The notes below the pieces were generated by a model. It was not told the origin of the DNA and made no database searches. It saw only the letters and a list, made by a program, of their open reading frames with translations. A stretch of 64,000 nt of DNA from Pleurodeles waltl (taxonomy: Eukaryota; Chordata; Amphibia; Caudata; Salamandridae), in contig NC_090450.1 in NCBI RefSeq assembly GCF_031143425.1, positions 169,989,272 through 170,053,271 on the forward strand, written 5' to 3'. The position numbers were made by a program, and so were the translations under genes. Positions 1-13,154 of the stretch are shown here, piece by piece (the stretch's first letter is position 1; the number at the start of each line of letters is the position of its first letter).

Positions 1-1063
1 TTTGGTGGACCTCCAATAAAAGAGTTAGACTTAGGATGTAGTTTATGTGCATTCATTTTTTCTCATTCATATTGCTGGACCAATTTGTTTTTTACTGTCT
101 TGATTGCCCTGTTCATTGATTGTTATCCATGCTAATAAAAAGTTATTTAAAATAAGACTGGTGCCTCTCCAGAAGGATTTCGGACCAGATATGGGCACCC
201 GAGTGTTAACCTACCCTTTGATTCGCCACCAAGAAAAGCACACCTAGGTCAATATTGGGGCATTATACCTTTTAAGAGGGTATGTTCTTTGTGGAGGAAT
301 TTGGACCTGGGATTTGGGTTGCCATTAATTGAGAGTTTTAAGTGGGTAGTTAGCGTAATGTTAGGAAGAGTCCCAACAATCAGGCTTAGGATTTTCCCTT
401 TATAGTACCAGGCCTTGCATCACCTCACCAAACAGTGGTTGCAGTAAAGCTAGCCCACTTTATAACTGCAGAGCTTTCTTACTTCCTAAGAATTCATGTG
501 GTTCAGAAGCCTACCGTTTCCCTGATTCCATTCCAAAATACACTGGGACATCCTTCCCATCATTCGAGTCACAGGAATGTCTGCTGATGGATCCACACCT
601 ACTTAGATGCCTTGAAGAACACTGCTCTGTATTTGTAGTGTCCAGTGAATTTTGCTCACAGTGTACAGAGATGTTGCATGCTTAGCCCTAGTGTGGCCTT
701 GATGAGGCCAGCAGATGAGCGTGTTCAAACCAGACGTTTCTGCCTTGAGCCACTATTTCCAAAACTCATTGGGAGTTTGAAGTTCACATTGGTCCTATTG
801 GAGCTAGGGAATGTACTGTGCACAACGTTGGAGCTGACAGAGTTTGAATGAAGAGCCCATATTCTTGCGATGTTATCGGAGTCTATGGCCGCGGCTCCCC
901 TGGCGGAAGACCACCTTCAATCTAAGAGATCCCTACCAAGCATATGGAGATCTTTGTTCTAACAGCAGACCCCTGCTAGAGCACTGTTGAAAGCACTGAG
1001 TCTTACTGAGCGAGCCCTAGGTTTAATGCACCCTGTTGACGAAGTTTATTGTTTCACAAAAAC
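1..1063. other. Unassigned non-coding sequence
   Basis: No exon, transposon motif or long open frame that I can support. The open frame at 645-851 has no recognisable motif and no splice context. The stretch may be intron or intergenic DNA upstream of the host gene. Confidence 0.5.
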
Positions 1064-1068
1064 AAACT

Positions 1069-2980
1069 GTTAGACCTGTCAGTTCTTGGCTTGGTTTCCC
1101 CTGTCTTTTTGGACTCTGATCTCTTGTTTTTGACCCTGTGCTGAATTTAGTTTTTGCTGGTATTAGGACTCTGGGCACTTTACCACTGCTGACCAGTGTT
1201 AAAGTGCAAGTGCTCTCTGTCTGAATGGTAGAGGTGATTGATTTATTCATGATTGGCATATTTGATTTACCAGTAAGTCCCTAGTATAGTGCACCAGGTG
1301 TGCCCAGGTCCTGTAAATCAAATGCTACTAGTGGGCCTCCAGCACTTATTGTGCCACCCACTTTAGTAGCCCTGTAAACATGTCTCAAACCTGCCACTGT
1401 ATTGTCTGTGTGCAGTTTAAACTGCCAGTTCGACCTGGCAAGTGCACCCAATTGCCAGGTCCAAACCTTCCCTTTTACTACATGTACATCGCCCTTACAG
1501 TAGGCCCAAGGCATCCCCATGGACATGGTGCAGTGTATGTAAAATGTAGAACATGTACTGGTGTGTTTTACATGTCCTGATAGTGAAATACTGCTAAGTT
1601 CGGTTTTCAGTATTGCAAGCCCTATCTCTCCTATAGGTTAACATGGGGGTTGCCTTGAAATACCTTTTAAGTGTGATTTCCCATTGGGAGCAGATAGAGA
1701 TTTGGAGTTTGGGGTCTCTTAACTCACAATTTAAAAATACATCTTTTGGTTAAGTCAATTTTCAGATTGTAAGTTTGAAAATGCCATTTTTAGAAAGTGG
1801 ATTTTTTTGCTTAACTATTCTGTACCTCTTCCTTCATGTGGAAAACACTCCTCGGTCAGGATGACAGTTGGGCTGTTTGTGAAATCACTCTTGACAGTCA
1901 CACAAAGGGAGCCGAGTTGTGCCCTGCATATCGGGGTGGGTCATCCTTGGCTAGAATGGAGGGAGGAGCTGATGCTTACACCTGATTAGGGCTCGCACAA
2001 AGCAGTCGCCAACCCTCTGGAGTGTGTCTGGGGCAGGGCAAGGAAAGGCAGGGTCTTGTGCACTACAGAGACCTTCCTTTGAAGTTTGCCTACTTCAAAA
2101 GCAGAAATGAGTATAAGCGTTGGACCTCTGAGACCAAAACTTTAGAACACTTCTTGACTGAGAACATTTTGCCACGAAGAAGAGCTGGATGCTGTAGGAG
2201 GGACTGCTACTCTGCCTATTGCTTTGCTGTGCTGGCTTCCTGCTTGCTGCTTCTGTCCTGGGTAGTGGAAACTGGTGTCCTAAGGAAGAAAATCCATGCA
2301 TCGATGCGCCCTCAACTGAAAATTGCCGAAGTGTCTGTCTTGCGGTGGAAGAATCGACGCAGGGCCTGTGGGATCGATGCAGCGCCTGTTCCACAGCAGC
2401 TCGCTCATCGTTGCACATCTGGATTTTCCATGCATTGTCCCTAGATTGACCCAGCACTGCAGTAAGGAACCAAAACTGCGTGACCGTAAACAGACACATC
2501 GACTCTCCTGTAAGGAGAGAACCGACGCATCACCTCCCCTGCCAGTAAGGAACCGACGCATCACCTTGCCTGCCAGTAAAGAACCAACGCATTGCCTCTC
2601 CTTCTAGGAGAGAATCGATCACCTCTCCTGCCAGTAAGGGACTGACTCATCACCTCTCATGCGCAGTAAGGAACCAATGCATTGCATTGCTTTTCCGGCG
2701 CCTCACCTCCCCTGCAGCCCGCATCATCTTTTTGATGCATCCCATGTACTGTGTGTTATAAGGATACAGCTATTGATTCCTATGGATTAAGACTCATTTA
2801 AACCTTTGAAAAGTGATATCTTTACTTGTGTATGTTACATTTTTGTTGTTTTGGTCTTGTCTTATGTAGATAAATATTGGCTATTTTTCTAAACTGGTGG
2901 TGGTGGTGGTTTATCTTAGCTGTGAAGGTCCCTACTTGGACAGGATGCGAACCACTGCTAGTTAGACCCTATTTCTAACA
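1069..2980 (+). mobile_element. Long solo LTR, copy 1 (1.9 kb)
   Basis: The element starts TGTTAGA and ends TCTAACA. It is flanked by an exact 5-bp direct repeat, CAAAC, at 1064-1068 and 2981-2985. TG...CA ends with a 5-bp target duplication are the signature of an LTR integrated by a retroviral-type integrase. Three relatives occur in the window in the same orientation (13153-14570, 34786-37020, 49451-51590). All share blocks such as 'gcactttaccactgct' near the start and a TATA-like box about 1,050 bases in (here 2112-2119). No gag or pol reading frame lies next to it, so it is probably a solo LTR left by LTR-LTR recombination. The open frames within it (2022-2444, 2095-2499 and others) have no known motif. 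The exact superfamily (ERV or Metaviridae) cannot be told from the LTR alone. Confidence 0.8.
2512..2700 (+). repeat. Minisatellite inside LTR copy 1
   Basis: Four to five degenerate units of about 35-40 bases, each with a core like 'aaccgacgcatcacc' and a spacer like 'ctgccagtaagg'. The equivalent part of LTR copy 2 (36240-36650) carries looser repeats of the same 'cgacgca' core, so the array belongs to the LTR and has changed copy number between insertions. Confidence 0.7.
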
Positions 2981-2985
2981 CAAAC

Positions 2986-4314
2986 TATCAAAGCATGCAT
3001 TTGGGATTGTGTAATTGAGAACAAACAGATGACACTGGGAGTTTATTCCTAGGGTGTTGGGTTGTCATATCCTTTGATTTATTTTTGAGACTGTTAGGAT
3101 TTTCGTGTGAACTTGATACTTCGCCCACCTCTAAATTGGCTGGGTGAGCCTCTAGTTTAGCAGACTGAGCATTCCTTACTCTTGTGAATCCACCTGATCT
3201 AACAAACTCTAACTGAAGCCCTTAATAATTGTTTATATGGTACCTCAAACAGGAGAATAATTGCTGCAAAGAGCAACCTATCACCTCCACAGAGGACACG
3301 TCTAGGACAGCGTGACTACTTCAAATATTCTCTAAGAACAGCCTACCGCAGGGGTTTCTCTCAGCTCCCAAAGAAGTACCCACTTCAGACTTTCTCAGTG
3401 ACTTCTTGCAATGTGCTATATAATTCCTAAGGTTACTTCTTCTACTGAGCCAGTCTTCCATACTTAAGGTGTACAAGTCCTTTTGTACCCCATCCTGACC
3501 TTGGTCCCGGGGACGATGAAAGAAACATCAACACTTATAATAAACTCTGGGTTAAATTGGCCCCGAGAATAAATGCTTACTAAAAGGCCTTATGCAGTAA
3601 GCCTATGAAATGGTTAGATACATTTTGGTCTGGATTTCTTTCTTCTCTCAAAATGTATGTTCTCTATATAATACATTTGGACTATTTTAATATCTACCTT
3701 TATCTGAAATTAGGTGCTTAATCTCTTAAGTACATTGTCCCTACTTTTTCATCCTTCTCTATTTTACTAGTGACTTGCTGACACTTGTTATTCTACCACG
3801 TGTCCTTAGTCCGTATCAGTCCAAGTATCAGGTACATCAAATATGTTCCCTGTATAGAACTGCTTTTACCTCTGAAATTATCTATATCCTTCAATGTATG
3901 GTAAACACAATAGCAAGGTGTCTTATTTAGCTATTCCTCTAAATAACCTTTAGAGTAGGAAAGGCACAATTAGAAACTGTTTTCTGGTACCATACGTGGC
4001 ATGTAGCCATTACACTTTATCACATCACTATGAAGAACTTCCACTTCCCTCCGAATTCAGCACAGCCCTTTAACATTCAGCAAACACACAATAAACGTAG
4101 TTTTCTCGTTCATTAATGTTTTATTTATCAGACTAAGCTCGAAGCCTACGCTCATACAACTCTTTGTTATAATCAGTGAGTGAGTTATGGAGTCATACCT
4201 CATTTCATAGGAAAAAGAACATTAGCCAAAGAATGGAAGCTGTGTTGCCTGTGGTACATGAGCTACTGAATAGTTCCCTAACAATGGGTCTGGTTCTGAA
4301 AAGTGGAAATAGGT
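2986..4314. other. Unassigned non-coding sequence
   Basis: AT-rich sequence with stops in all frames and no motif, exon or terminal repeat that I recognise. Confidence 0.5.
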
Positions 4315-7030
4315 GATGGCAGGTCCCTTGCTTAAAAAGCCATTGCTGGAACCTACTGACCCAGAATACTACTGACCTGTTTCTTTGTTGCTATTTCTGG
4401 CTAAAGTCACTAAAACATATATGTGAATAGTCAGCTCTCCCGGTTCATCGAGACTGCTTCACAGGGCACAGTCTATATCATGGAGTCAGCCCTGCTATTA
4501 GCCTCGGAATCCGTTTGTCAAATTCTGGATGCAGGATGCACATCCATTTTCTTGATGTTGTATCTCAGTGCGGTGTTTGACACCGTATTGCACAATTTAC
4601 TTATTGAGCGCCTATAGCACTAGCTCCCAAACTGTGCACCACGGCACCCCAATGCTGCGGCAAATCGAGCCAGGGGGGCCACAGTCTCAAAACTATCAAT
4701 GCTGTACACATTATTGTGGAGCTGTGAAACATTAGCAGATTGTTTCAACAAACTGCAGTCCTTCTAATAGCCACTAGATGCCAATATGAGCACATACCTA
4801 GGATAGAGAGCTTAGATTTCATGCATTTGGCAACGAAAGGTCGGTAATGAAAACTACATCTACAAAGTGAAAGATTCGGTGTATATTAGGAATGTGCTTT
4901 ATGACCTTGGAATGTATTTACATGTTTTATGAAAGTATTGCTGGGAACATTGCAAACGTAAGACATGGCAAATACAACAATGCAGCTTAAAGCTAACTTG
5001 TTTATTGTTTCCTTCTTGTATATTTCATATCTGCATCACTATGCAACCTATGCGAACTTATTTGTATCTTTGATCATAGTTCACACACTTTCTCAGTTGC
5101 ATTTTTTCAACTTCCAATGATAGGTTGCCCAAAATGTATTTATTTATTCCTAACTGTGAGTTTTATAACATACTGTCACTCAGTGGTAATGTATCAGAGG
5201 TGGGATAGTTTATTGATTTCAATGCTCACCATTGAAATGTATGGGGATCTGTTGGTCACAAATCTGAGTCCAGTGTGGCAGACTTAGTTTTCCAGTCTTC
5301 CAAAGTCAGTAAATTGAGTACTTTTAAAGACTTAGGTCACGTAGAAAACATCTGGTCTCCTGTGGCATAATGAGGAACCAGTAGGCATAGTAACCTTCAC
5401 CATTTTACAAAGGGCTGTTGTGGAAAAATGTGCTGCCTCAATTAGTCATACTCAAACATGTATTAACTGACAGTGCCCATCTCCGGGGTCGATTGCAACA
5501 ATTTCTCATAAATTTACGAAAGCTTAGCAAATGAGAGAAGCATCCTCCATCAATGTATAGGCCTCTAAAAAATGTTACTTCTGTAATCAATGATGGTTTA
5601 GTGTAGTGGTTATCAAACTGCACTGCCTCACCCCAGTGCCCCTGGCTGGTTTTGGCTAAATGTGTCCAGCTCCAGGTTGATCGCGCACAATTACCAGACC
5701 GATGCAGTCACTGCATGGCCCAAGGGCGCACAAATGTTGTGAAAAGAGTGGGTAGATTTATCCTTGCATTGCACAGATTATTTGCCGTACCTTCATCCCA
5801 TTTTTTTTCGGGAATTAAAATGGAAGTACTACTGAGGCCAGATCCTCAACCAAAAAAAGTAATGTAAAGGCAGCAGCGGGTCGAACAAAGTTGGGAATCA
5901 CTGGCCTATGGAGCCGCAGTATTGGACACACAGCCTTACGCTAGGTAGCCTCCTTTTTTCAGGGACGCACCTTCCATGTGTGTCAAAAGCCATTCTATTC
6001 AAGGGTGTTCAATCTGCAGCAGAGAGTTCCTCATTACTCCTCCCTGAGTCCTACATTATTCATTTTATGCATACTTCCCCTGGCTGAGAATATAGAACGC
6101 CATGTGTTTGCTGTAATCACCTGTGAGGATGACACTCAGTTGATCATCATCCTTTCCCAGGATTTGCAACCACGGCTACTTCTCTGAGGTTTTGCTTGGA
6201 GGAGGTTGCCAGGTGGATGTAGCAACATTGTCTAAAACTGAAAGCAGAGGAGACAGAGGTCCTGATTCTTGGCAAACAATCCCAACAATTGGTCGACCTC
6301 TTGGTGGTCCCAAACCTTTGGCCTGTTACCCAGTCCTAAGCCCAAGGTGAGAAACCTGGGCATATGATTTGATCACAAACTGTCCCTTGACAATCAAATC
6401 ACAATGCTTTGGAGTCCTTAAAACCTTGATAAAGATCCTGGATGTGCTCCCACAAACTGCGAGGAAAACAGTGGTCCAGTGGTTATTTCAAGGCTAGCAA
6501 CTGCAATGTGCTGTATCTAGGGGCTGTCACAGTCTTGCATGATGCGTCTCAACCAGTGCAGAATACAGCAGCTCCTCTATTGCTTAACCTTCTGAAGCGT
6601 GTCTCCCTGGAATCCGCACTTGACAAGTTACATTGGCTTCCAGTGAAGAAGAGGATCTTGTTTAAGGCATTATGCTACTGTGATAAAGCTTTGTCAAACA
6701 GTGGCCCTCGGTATATACAGTCTTCAAACCAACCCTAAACTCCTCTGTGGAATGTTCGATCCTCGGGAGCTAATGTGGTGTGCATTCCGAGAGTGAGAAG
6801 AGACCGTATGAATAGCAGCTCCTTTGTTTTTTTTTGTTTGTTGACAAAACTTTGGAACTCGCTGCCTGTCTCTGCTCGACTGGCCCCTTTGGAACTCTTT
6901 TAGAAAGAGATTGAAGACTTGGTTGTTTAGACAGAACTCTTTTGCTGGGGTTGTGAGTGTTTAGCACATGGGAGCCTGGATTGTAGCTCTGGGACACCTC
7001 GTTTGGAGGAAGCCATGCACTCTAGAAGTT
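4315..7030 (+). mobile_element. Decayed L2-type LINE (RT region), split by a hAT-like insertion
   Basis: Broken frames spell a non-LTR reverse transcriptase in order. The 'PLLKKPLLEP' and 'PVSLLLFLAK' motifs lie at about 4321-4410, and the 'SAVFDTVLHNLLIERL' motif A region at 4565-4617. After the insertion come 'SPTLFILCI' and the 'EDDTQ' catalytic box (about 6050-6150), then 'LKAEETEVLILGK' (about 6235-6280). The C-terminal 'LLKRVSLESALDKLHWLPVKKR' type segment is at about 6590-6655 and 'LWNSLPVSARLAPL' at about 6850-6900. The order and motifs match the L2 group, and the same C-terminal block recurs in the better-preserved LINE at 62100-62690. It has several frameshifts and stops and no 5' end. 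An ATT/GAT simple repeat follows its 3' end, as is usual for L2-like tails. Confidence 0.8.
4618..5903. mobile_element. hAT-like non-autonomous transposon inserted in the LINE
   Basis: The element begins CACTAGCTCCCAAACTG and ends GTTGGGAATCACTG. These imperfect inverted ends resemble the 'cagtggttcccaaact' type common in hAT elements. It is flanked by an 8-bp near-direct repeat, gcctatag (4610-4617) and gcctatgg (5904-5911), with one mismatch; 8 bp is the hAT target-site length. The LINE reverse transcriptase resumes in order on the far side, which supports a clean insertion. A second hAT-like left end, 'tggttatcaaactgcac', at about 5607 suggests nested or duplicated ends. No transposase motif is visible. 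Confidence 0.7.
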
Positions 7031-7035
7031 CAATT

Positions 7036-7085
7036 ATTATGATTATTATTATGATGATGATGATGATTATTATTATTTTTATTAG
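7036..7085 (+). repeat. ATT/GAT microsatellite
   Basis: Trinucleotide run of att, gat and atg units directly after the LINE 3' end. It accounts for the poly-isoleucine open frame on the minus strand. Confidence 0.85.
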
Positions 7086-8121
7086 GATATATGTGATAAG
7101 ATATAAAGGTGTTGGCTGGAGATAGAAAAAATAATATAGGCATGGCAAGAAGTAGGGTATAGGTAGTATAGATGTACTGGGTGTAATGATAAGAAGCAGC
7201 AAGGTATAGGTGGTGTAGATAAACAAGAATACGTAGAGGTTTTTCACTCTATTTTGAATAATACCACAATAATGTTACAACCCTCGGTCGTGGCTCATAG
7301 TTGTCTGAGAAGAAAAACGTGCACTCAGTAGCCGAACCTTGGCCAGCAACACAGAAGGTGCAGGGTACACTAAAGGTATGGCGATCACATATGATGTTAT
7401 ATTAAACACCCCATAGAACATATAGTGCACCTACATTACAAATATTAAAATATTGGTGCTTACTGAAACAAACCACAGAAGGTGCTGGTTACAACTAGGC
7501 GAAATAATTCTGACCCATACTCTAACCACTGTTTGTGCAGGGGGCGGAATTATGAGTTGTACATACTTTATCACACTGATTAATCAATAAATGCGATAAA
7601 GTCAGCACCACAGTTACATTCCGACAAGTCAACCCTGCTTCAGTTTAACAGGGAAAAAGAGCCTGGTACATACAAATACATGTAGATCTGGTGCATTTCA
7701 CTATATTACTTAATTGAAGAGACATTTATTTTATTTTTATGCTTCTATGAGGCGGTTCAGAGTGATTTTGCAAGCTAAAATCATTGATTAAATATGCCTA
7801 ATTATTAACATCAACAGAGTGCTATCATTCCTCACAGTATGTTTAACTAGAACTATATGAGGCTAAAAATGCATATTTCAAAGGGGAAAAAACCTGAAAA
7901 ATTTCAGCACTGCTGAAGTCCGTGTAGACTGCCACTCAGAACCTACAAATATTTGTTTCTATCGAGCCATAGAAATACTTGTACATACAGGTAGCATAGC
8001 CAAGTACATTCTTATTTATCTAACTAGTTTCCTAGTTTTGCATTGAAGTGGGTAGCAGTATCATCTGTATTACACTCTTCAAGTATTTTCACAATCTGGT
8101 TTCAAATGTGTCCCTTTTTAG
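7086..8121. other. Unassigned sequence before the first recognised exon
   Basis: AT-rich, with no transposon motif recognised. It is probably intron of the host gene, because the first recognised exon does not begin with a convincing start codon. Confidence 0.5.
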
Positions 8122-8205
8122 TACAGGAATATTTGAAGGAGGCCAACAAAGTGCATAAGTCAGAACCATCAGAAAATGGTCAACTCTTTTTAAAACTATT
8201 TCTGT
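8122..8205 (+). CDS. Host gene exon (first visible)
   Basis: A polypyrimidine tract ending in TTTTTAG precedes an open frame reading 'QEYLKEANKVHKSEPSENGQ' and then 'LFLKLFL'. The donor at 8206 is GTAATA, leaving one base (phase 1) that joins the next exon to make Tyr. An alternative acceptor is the CAG ending at 8126. The following 60-base intron is a multiple of three without a stop, so 8122-8324 could instead be one uninterrupted exon. I prefer two exons because the intervening reading ('VSFITIYLYLFIL') looks like translated pyrimidine tract. The role of the protein is not known to me. Confidence 0.55.
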
Positions 8206-8265
8206 GTAATAAACATAATTACTCCGTATCGTTCATAACCATATACCTTTATCTTTTCATCTTAG

Positions 8266-8324
8266 ATGTGTTTTCAACTCTGGTGGAAGACCTAGGAGAC
8301 TTAAGTGTTTTGTGTGAAATGGAG
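8266..8324 (+). CDS. Host gene exon
   Basis: The acceptor is a pyrimidine tract ending CATCTTAG at 8265. The frame reads 'VFSTLVEDLGDLSVLCEME' and ends in phase 0 at the donor GTATGA (8325). It fits in phase with 8122-8205 upstream and 8411-8536 downstream. The leucine and acidic residues are spaced as in an amphipathic helix. Confidence 0.7.
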
Positions 8325-8404
8325 GTATGAACAAACGATATGTGTTTTGCATCTTTGAATTTCAGAACACAAACATGGGATGAAAAATGTTTTTGTTTTC
8401 ATAA

Positions 8405-9964
<1,560 letters not shown>

Positions 9965-10066
9965 ATGCTTGTGGAGTGCTCATTGAGTGCATTATGTGAA
10001 TTCTGTGGGAAAACGTTAAAACCATTCCCTTTGAACTATCTTCTAAGCTTGGAAAATGCAGAACAA
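9965..10066 (+). CDS. Host gene exon (34 codons)
   Basis: The acceptor is AATTTTACTAG at 9964 and the donor GTAAGA at 10067. It is exactly 34 codons, phase 0 to phase 0, reading 'MLVECSLSALCEFCGKTLKP' and then 'FPLNYLLSLENAEQ'. Three cysteines fall within 13 residues (CSLSALCEFC), but too few other ligands are visible to claim a zinc site. The leucine-rich helical character matches the preceding exon. The next recognised exon (27148) expects a different phase, so at least one exon is probably missing in between, or the next exon starts at an alternative acceptor. Confidence 0.8.
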
Positions 10067-10629
10067 GTAAGAATTTTAAGTTCTATTATTTTACTGATGT
10101 AGTATTTGACTAATTACGGAATTAGTGATTTACTTGATCATTTGTTCATTCACTGGATCTGGATTAGTATTTTGCTGCATGTATTATTAACTTTGTAGCT
10201 GTGTAACAATAGACCGTTTGCATGGTGTAAGGGTAGGGGAAAGAGTACATCATAATGGCAGCTCCTGATATAGTCTGGAAATTCATTGTGTGTGTGTTTG
10301 GGAGACTTTTTAGTCCTCTCCAGTGGACATCTGAAATTAAATGTTTGTACCTCTAGCATCTACTAGCTTACACATTTTTTCTTTACTTCATTCAAGTGCA
10401 TGGATTTATTGTGAACCCTCCTCATTCAGTTATCCAACACTTATCACTGGTAAACACCTTAGTAGGATATCTACAAGATCAAACACATTGACACAATTAC
10501 AACCTGGTAAATGTATGAATATTGGTTTGTCCATGAAACCTTCAATGTTTTCTTGCTGTATGATAAGTGATTTACAATCCAATGCAAAGTTGGATTTCAG
10601 TTGAAATCACACCCATAAATAGAAAAATA

Positions 10630-10636
<7 letters not shown>
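10067..10636. other. Intron, no feature recognised
   Basis: AT-rich intronic sequence. The open frame at 10341-10604 has no motif or splice support. Confidence 0.55.

Positions 10637-10705
<69 letters not shown>
10637..10705. repeat. (TA)n microsatellite
   Basis: About 33 uninterrupted TA units. Confidence 0.95.
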
Positions 10706-10707
<2 letters not shown>

Positions 10708-11190
10708 CTACTGGCAGTCTCCAGTGGGTAGTTATAGTTAGGACCTAGTTTTTATGGAAGAAGCTTTTTTTGTTGTTTCCAATAACTTTTAGGCCGTTTG
10801 ACAAATCTTCACAAAATTTTCCAAACTAGTTTGCCACTCACTTCAGCTGCTGTCTTGAAAGGTTTCACATGATTCGTCGATCGGAAGCCACGAAAAAGAG
10901 GAGGAGGCCCAAAACGCTTTACTTCTATGCAATTTGCCATAGGGATTGTGAACACAACTATAGCCCCAACCGCTGGACAGAATTACACCAAATTTGGCAG
11001 AAAGGTAACTCTTGGTTCAGAAAGAGCCCTTTTTGTTATTTGGTGTAATCAGCAGTTTTAGAGTAATTCAATAAAAAACACATTTGTGGATCTAGGGACT
11101 CCGACCCTCTGTGGATTTGGCATCCCCTGTGCGGAAATCTGAATGGCTGCCAACAATTCAACTGGGAAGTGTTGGCAGCCATTTTGGGAC
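10706..11190. repeat. Interspersed repeat fragment, relative at 53560-53740
   Basis: It contains phrases such as 'acaaatcttcacaaaattt', 'accaaatttggcagaaagg' and 'ttatttggtgtaat'. Similar wording ('ctaaatatggtgtaattcc', 'aaacactacaccaaatc') recurs at 53570-53650. This points to a dispersed family, but I cannot define its ends or class. Confidence 0.45.
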
Positions 11191-12150
11191 TCAAACTTAG
11201 CTGAGTCCCCCCCAAAAAAGTAAAAAAAAAAAAAAAAGGGGGGCAGGGTAGGAATATCCTACACCCATGGTCGAGTGCTGGGGCTCCCCTGGGATCCACC
11301 AGGGCAGGAAAGGATTTTTTTTTTTTTTTACATTTTGCTGGAAATCGCAGAGCATCCGTGGATCTGGCATTTTTTTTTTTTTTTTTTTAACCGTGGGTTT
11401 CCGCACTCGTTTTGTAAACAGCCCCCGGGTGTGCTAGGTCCGGGAGGCATTAGTGCTATAGCAAAGAAAGTGAGGAGGGGGGCACATGCAGCCCTCCACT
11501 CATAGGCTCTTGGAGCCCCCGGCACCACCTCCTCCCAGGGGCTTTTTTTTAGAAAAAATAGAAATGGTCCGCGCTGACCCCGTTCTTGTTCCTAGGCATA
11601 GCAGCAGTGACCACCACCTCCCCGGGGCATTCTTAATTCATTGGAGAGGGGAAATGCAGGCCCCCCTCCAAAGCCCTGTAGGGCCCCGGGGACCACCACT
11701 TTCCAGTGGCCAGAAATGACACTTAAGTGGATGCGGCCCGTCCTGGGCCATAGCTAGCCTCAGGGACCACCACCTCCCTGCGTCAGGCTGTGCAAACTGA
11801 AAGGAAGGGGTCGTTGTGGCCCCCCACACCCAGAGTTGGTAATGGCCCTGAGGACCGCCACCCCCCAGGGCCGGCTCCTTATCTTCATAGGCGCCCACCC
11901 TCTGGTGATACCAGTTTGCTTTCTTTTGGCTGGAGCTTCAACAGCTCCCTGCAAGCGAGAGCAAACTGTAAGTCTGCTCCCAGTGGGTGGGAGCAGGAAA
12001 AATGCTTCCGCTCACTGGGAGCGAACTTTTCATCTGTTTTCCTGCCTGCTGTCAAGCGAGCAGGAAAACAGATGAAAGGATTGCTCTTGAACACAGGGAG
12101 CAGCATTTTTAGCAGCTCTCTACATGCGGTAGCAATGTCGACAGGACCTT
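11191..12150. repeat. GC-rich degenerate tandem repeat block
   Basis: Units of about 155-170 bases begin near 11477, 11649 and 11802. Each has a purine-rich start, a run of C around 'gcagccctcc' or 'gcaggccccc', then 'ccaccacctcc' or 'ggaccaccact'. Homopolymer A and T runs (11221-11236, 11318-11330, 11371-11388) lie at the left. Several overlapping open frames here are by-products of the GC-rich repeat and show no protein motif. Confidence 0.55.
12028..12077. repeat. 18-bp perfect inverted repeat
   Basis: The arm 'tttcatctgttttcctgc' (12028-12045) is the exact reverse complement of 'gcaggaaaacagatgaaa' (12060-12077), with a 14-base loop. It lies in the GC-rich repeat block. Confidence 0.85.
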
Positions 12151-12754
12151 GGCCACGACCCATACACAATAGTAGTATGTTATTTCCCACCTTTTTCCAG
12201 GACGATGGACAGCTTGTTAAAAAGCCCCCAGAGCGTGATTGCTGCCGATTATGGAGAGGCGTTCTTGAAGGAGTATGAGCACATCTCCACCAAAGAAGCA
12301 CTTAATATATTTAATTAAGAGGAAGTACCCTTGTGGGGTGGAGAGTAAACTCTTTGTAGTCTTGTCGTCTTCTTAACACCAGGATTTGTGTTATCAATAT
12401 GAAGACGCTTGAGGAACAATAACATTGCCAAAACTGCAGACACACAAGGTCACTGGAGACATTACCTTGGGCACTTTTCTGCAGCTGTAGTGTTGAATGT
12501 TTACTGGACATTTACCCAGCGAGACAGCACTTACTAATTAGCCAGTAGAAAGTACTCCACTAGGGTAGACAAAACTGTGGCCTCTTCTTGGATAAATAAG
12601 CAGGTTAGGATGCATTCTGTCACTGATGCACATTATACAGAAATTATACCTCAACCACCCTTCCACCCCCCCCCCAACTTTCCCACTTGAGAGGCCTAGA
12701 AGGGGTTGACCAAGCTCCCCCCCCTCCTCCCCACTGTATAAAAACATAGAAAAA

Positions 12755-13050
12755 AACAAAAGTGCAGGGACGTTATAGTTCAGAGTTAGCATTAAAAACA
12801 ACTTACAAATTCACTGAAAAAAAACAAAGGTTACTGGGGCGTTATAGTTAAGTTCTGAATTTAAAGGCACAGAACCATACAAATTCAGCTGTTACAGTTA
12901 GAGTTATTTCAGGTAACTAAAACTTGTGCCATAAGGTAAATATAACTTGTGCCTTCGCCATGTACTGCTAATTACTCCAGATATTACATCCCCCACGACA
13001 TCTATGACATTATTGATAATATCACTAACATTTGCAGCAAAATTATTGAT
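12755..13050. repeat. Interspersed repeat family C, copy 1
   Basis: Shares wording and order with 52690-53030: 'cattatagtta' or 'gttatagtta' motifs, 'caaattcactgaaaaa', 'aggtaactaaaac' and a run of 'gatgtc' or 'tgacat' words. Class not determined; neither copy has a protein motif. Confidence 0.55.
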
Positions 13051-13057
13051 GTTGCGC

Positions 13058-13091
<34 letters not shown>

Positions 13092-13092
13092 T

Positions 13093-13152
<60 letters not shown>
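13058..13152. repeat. (TA)n-(GA)n compound microsatellite
   Basis: A TA tract (13058-13118) runs into a GA tract (13118-13152). It abuts, and has apparently replaced, the expected 5' end of LTR copy 3. Confidence 0.95.

Positions 13153-13154
<2 letters not shown>

Noticed and set aside
2022..2607. Several overlapping open frames on both strands
   Set aside because: They lie inside LTR copy 1, mirror each other across strands and have no protein motif.
6927..7247. Minus-strand frame with a poly-Ile run
   Set aside because: Produced by the ATT/GAT microsatellite.
11036..12301. Cluster of GC-rich open frames
   Set aside because: By-products of the tandem repeat block; frames on both strands are equally open and none has a domain.
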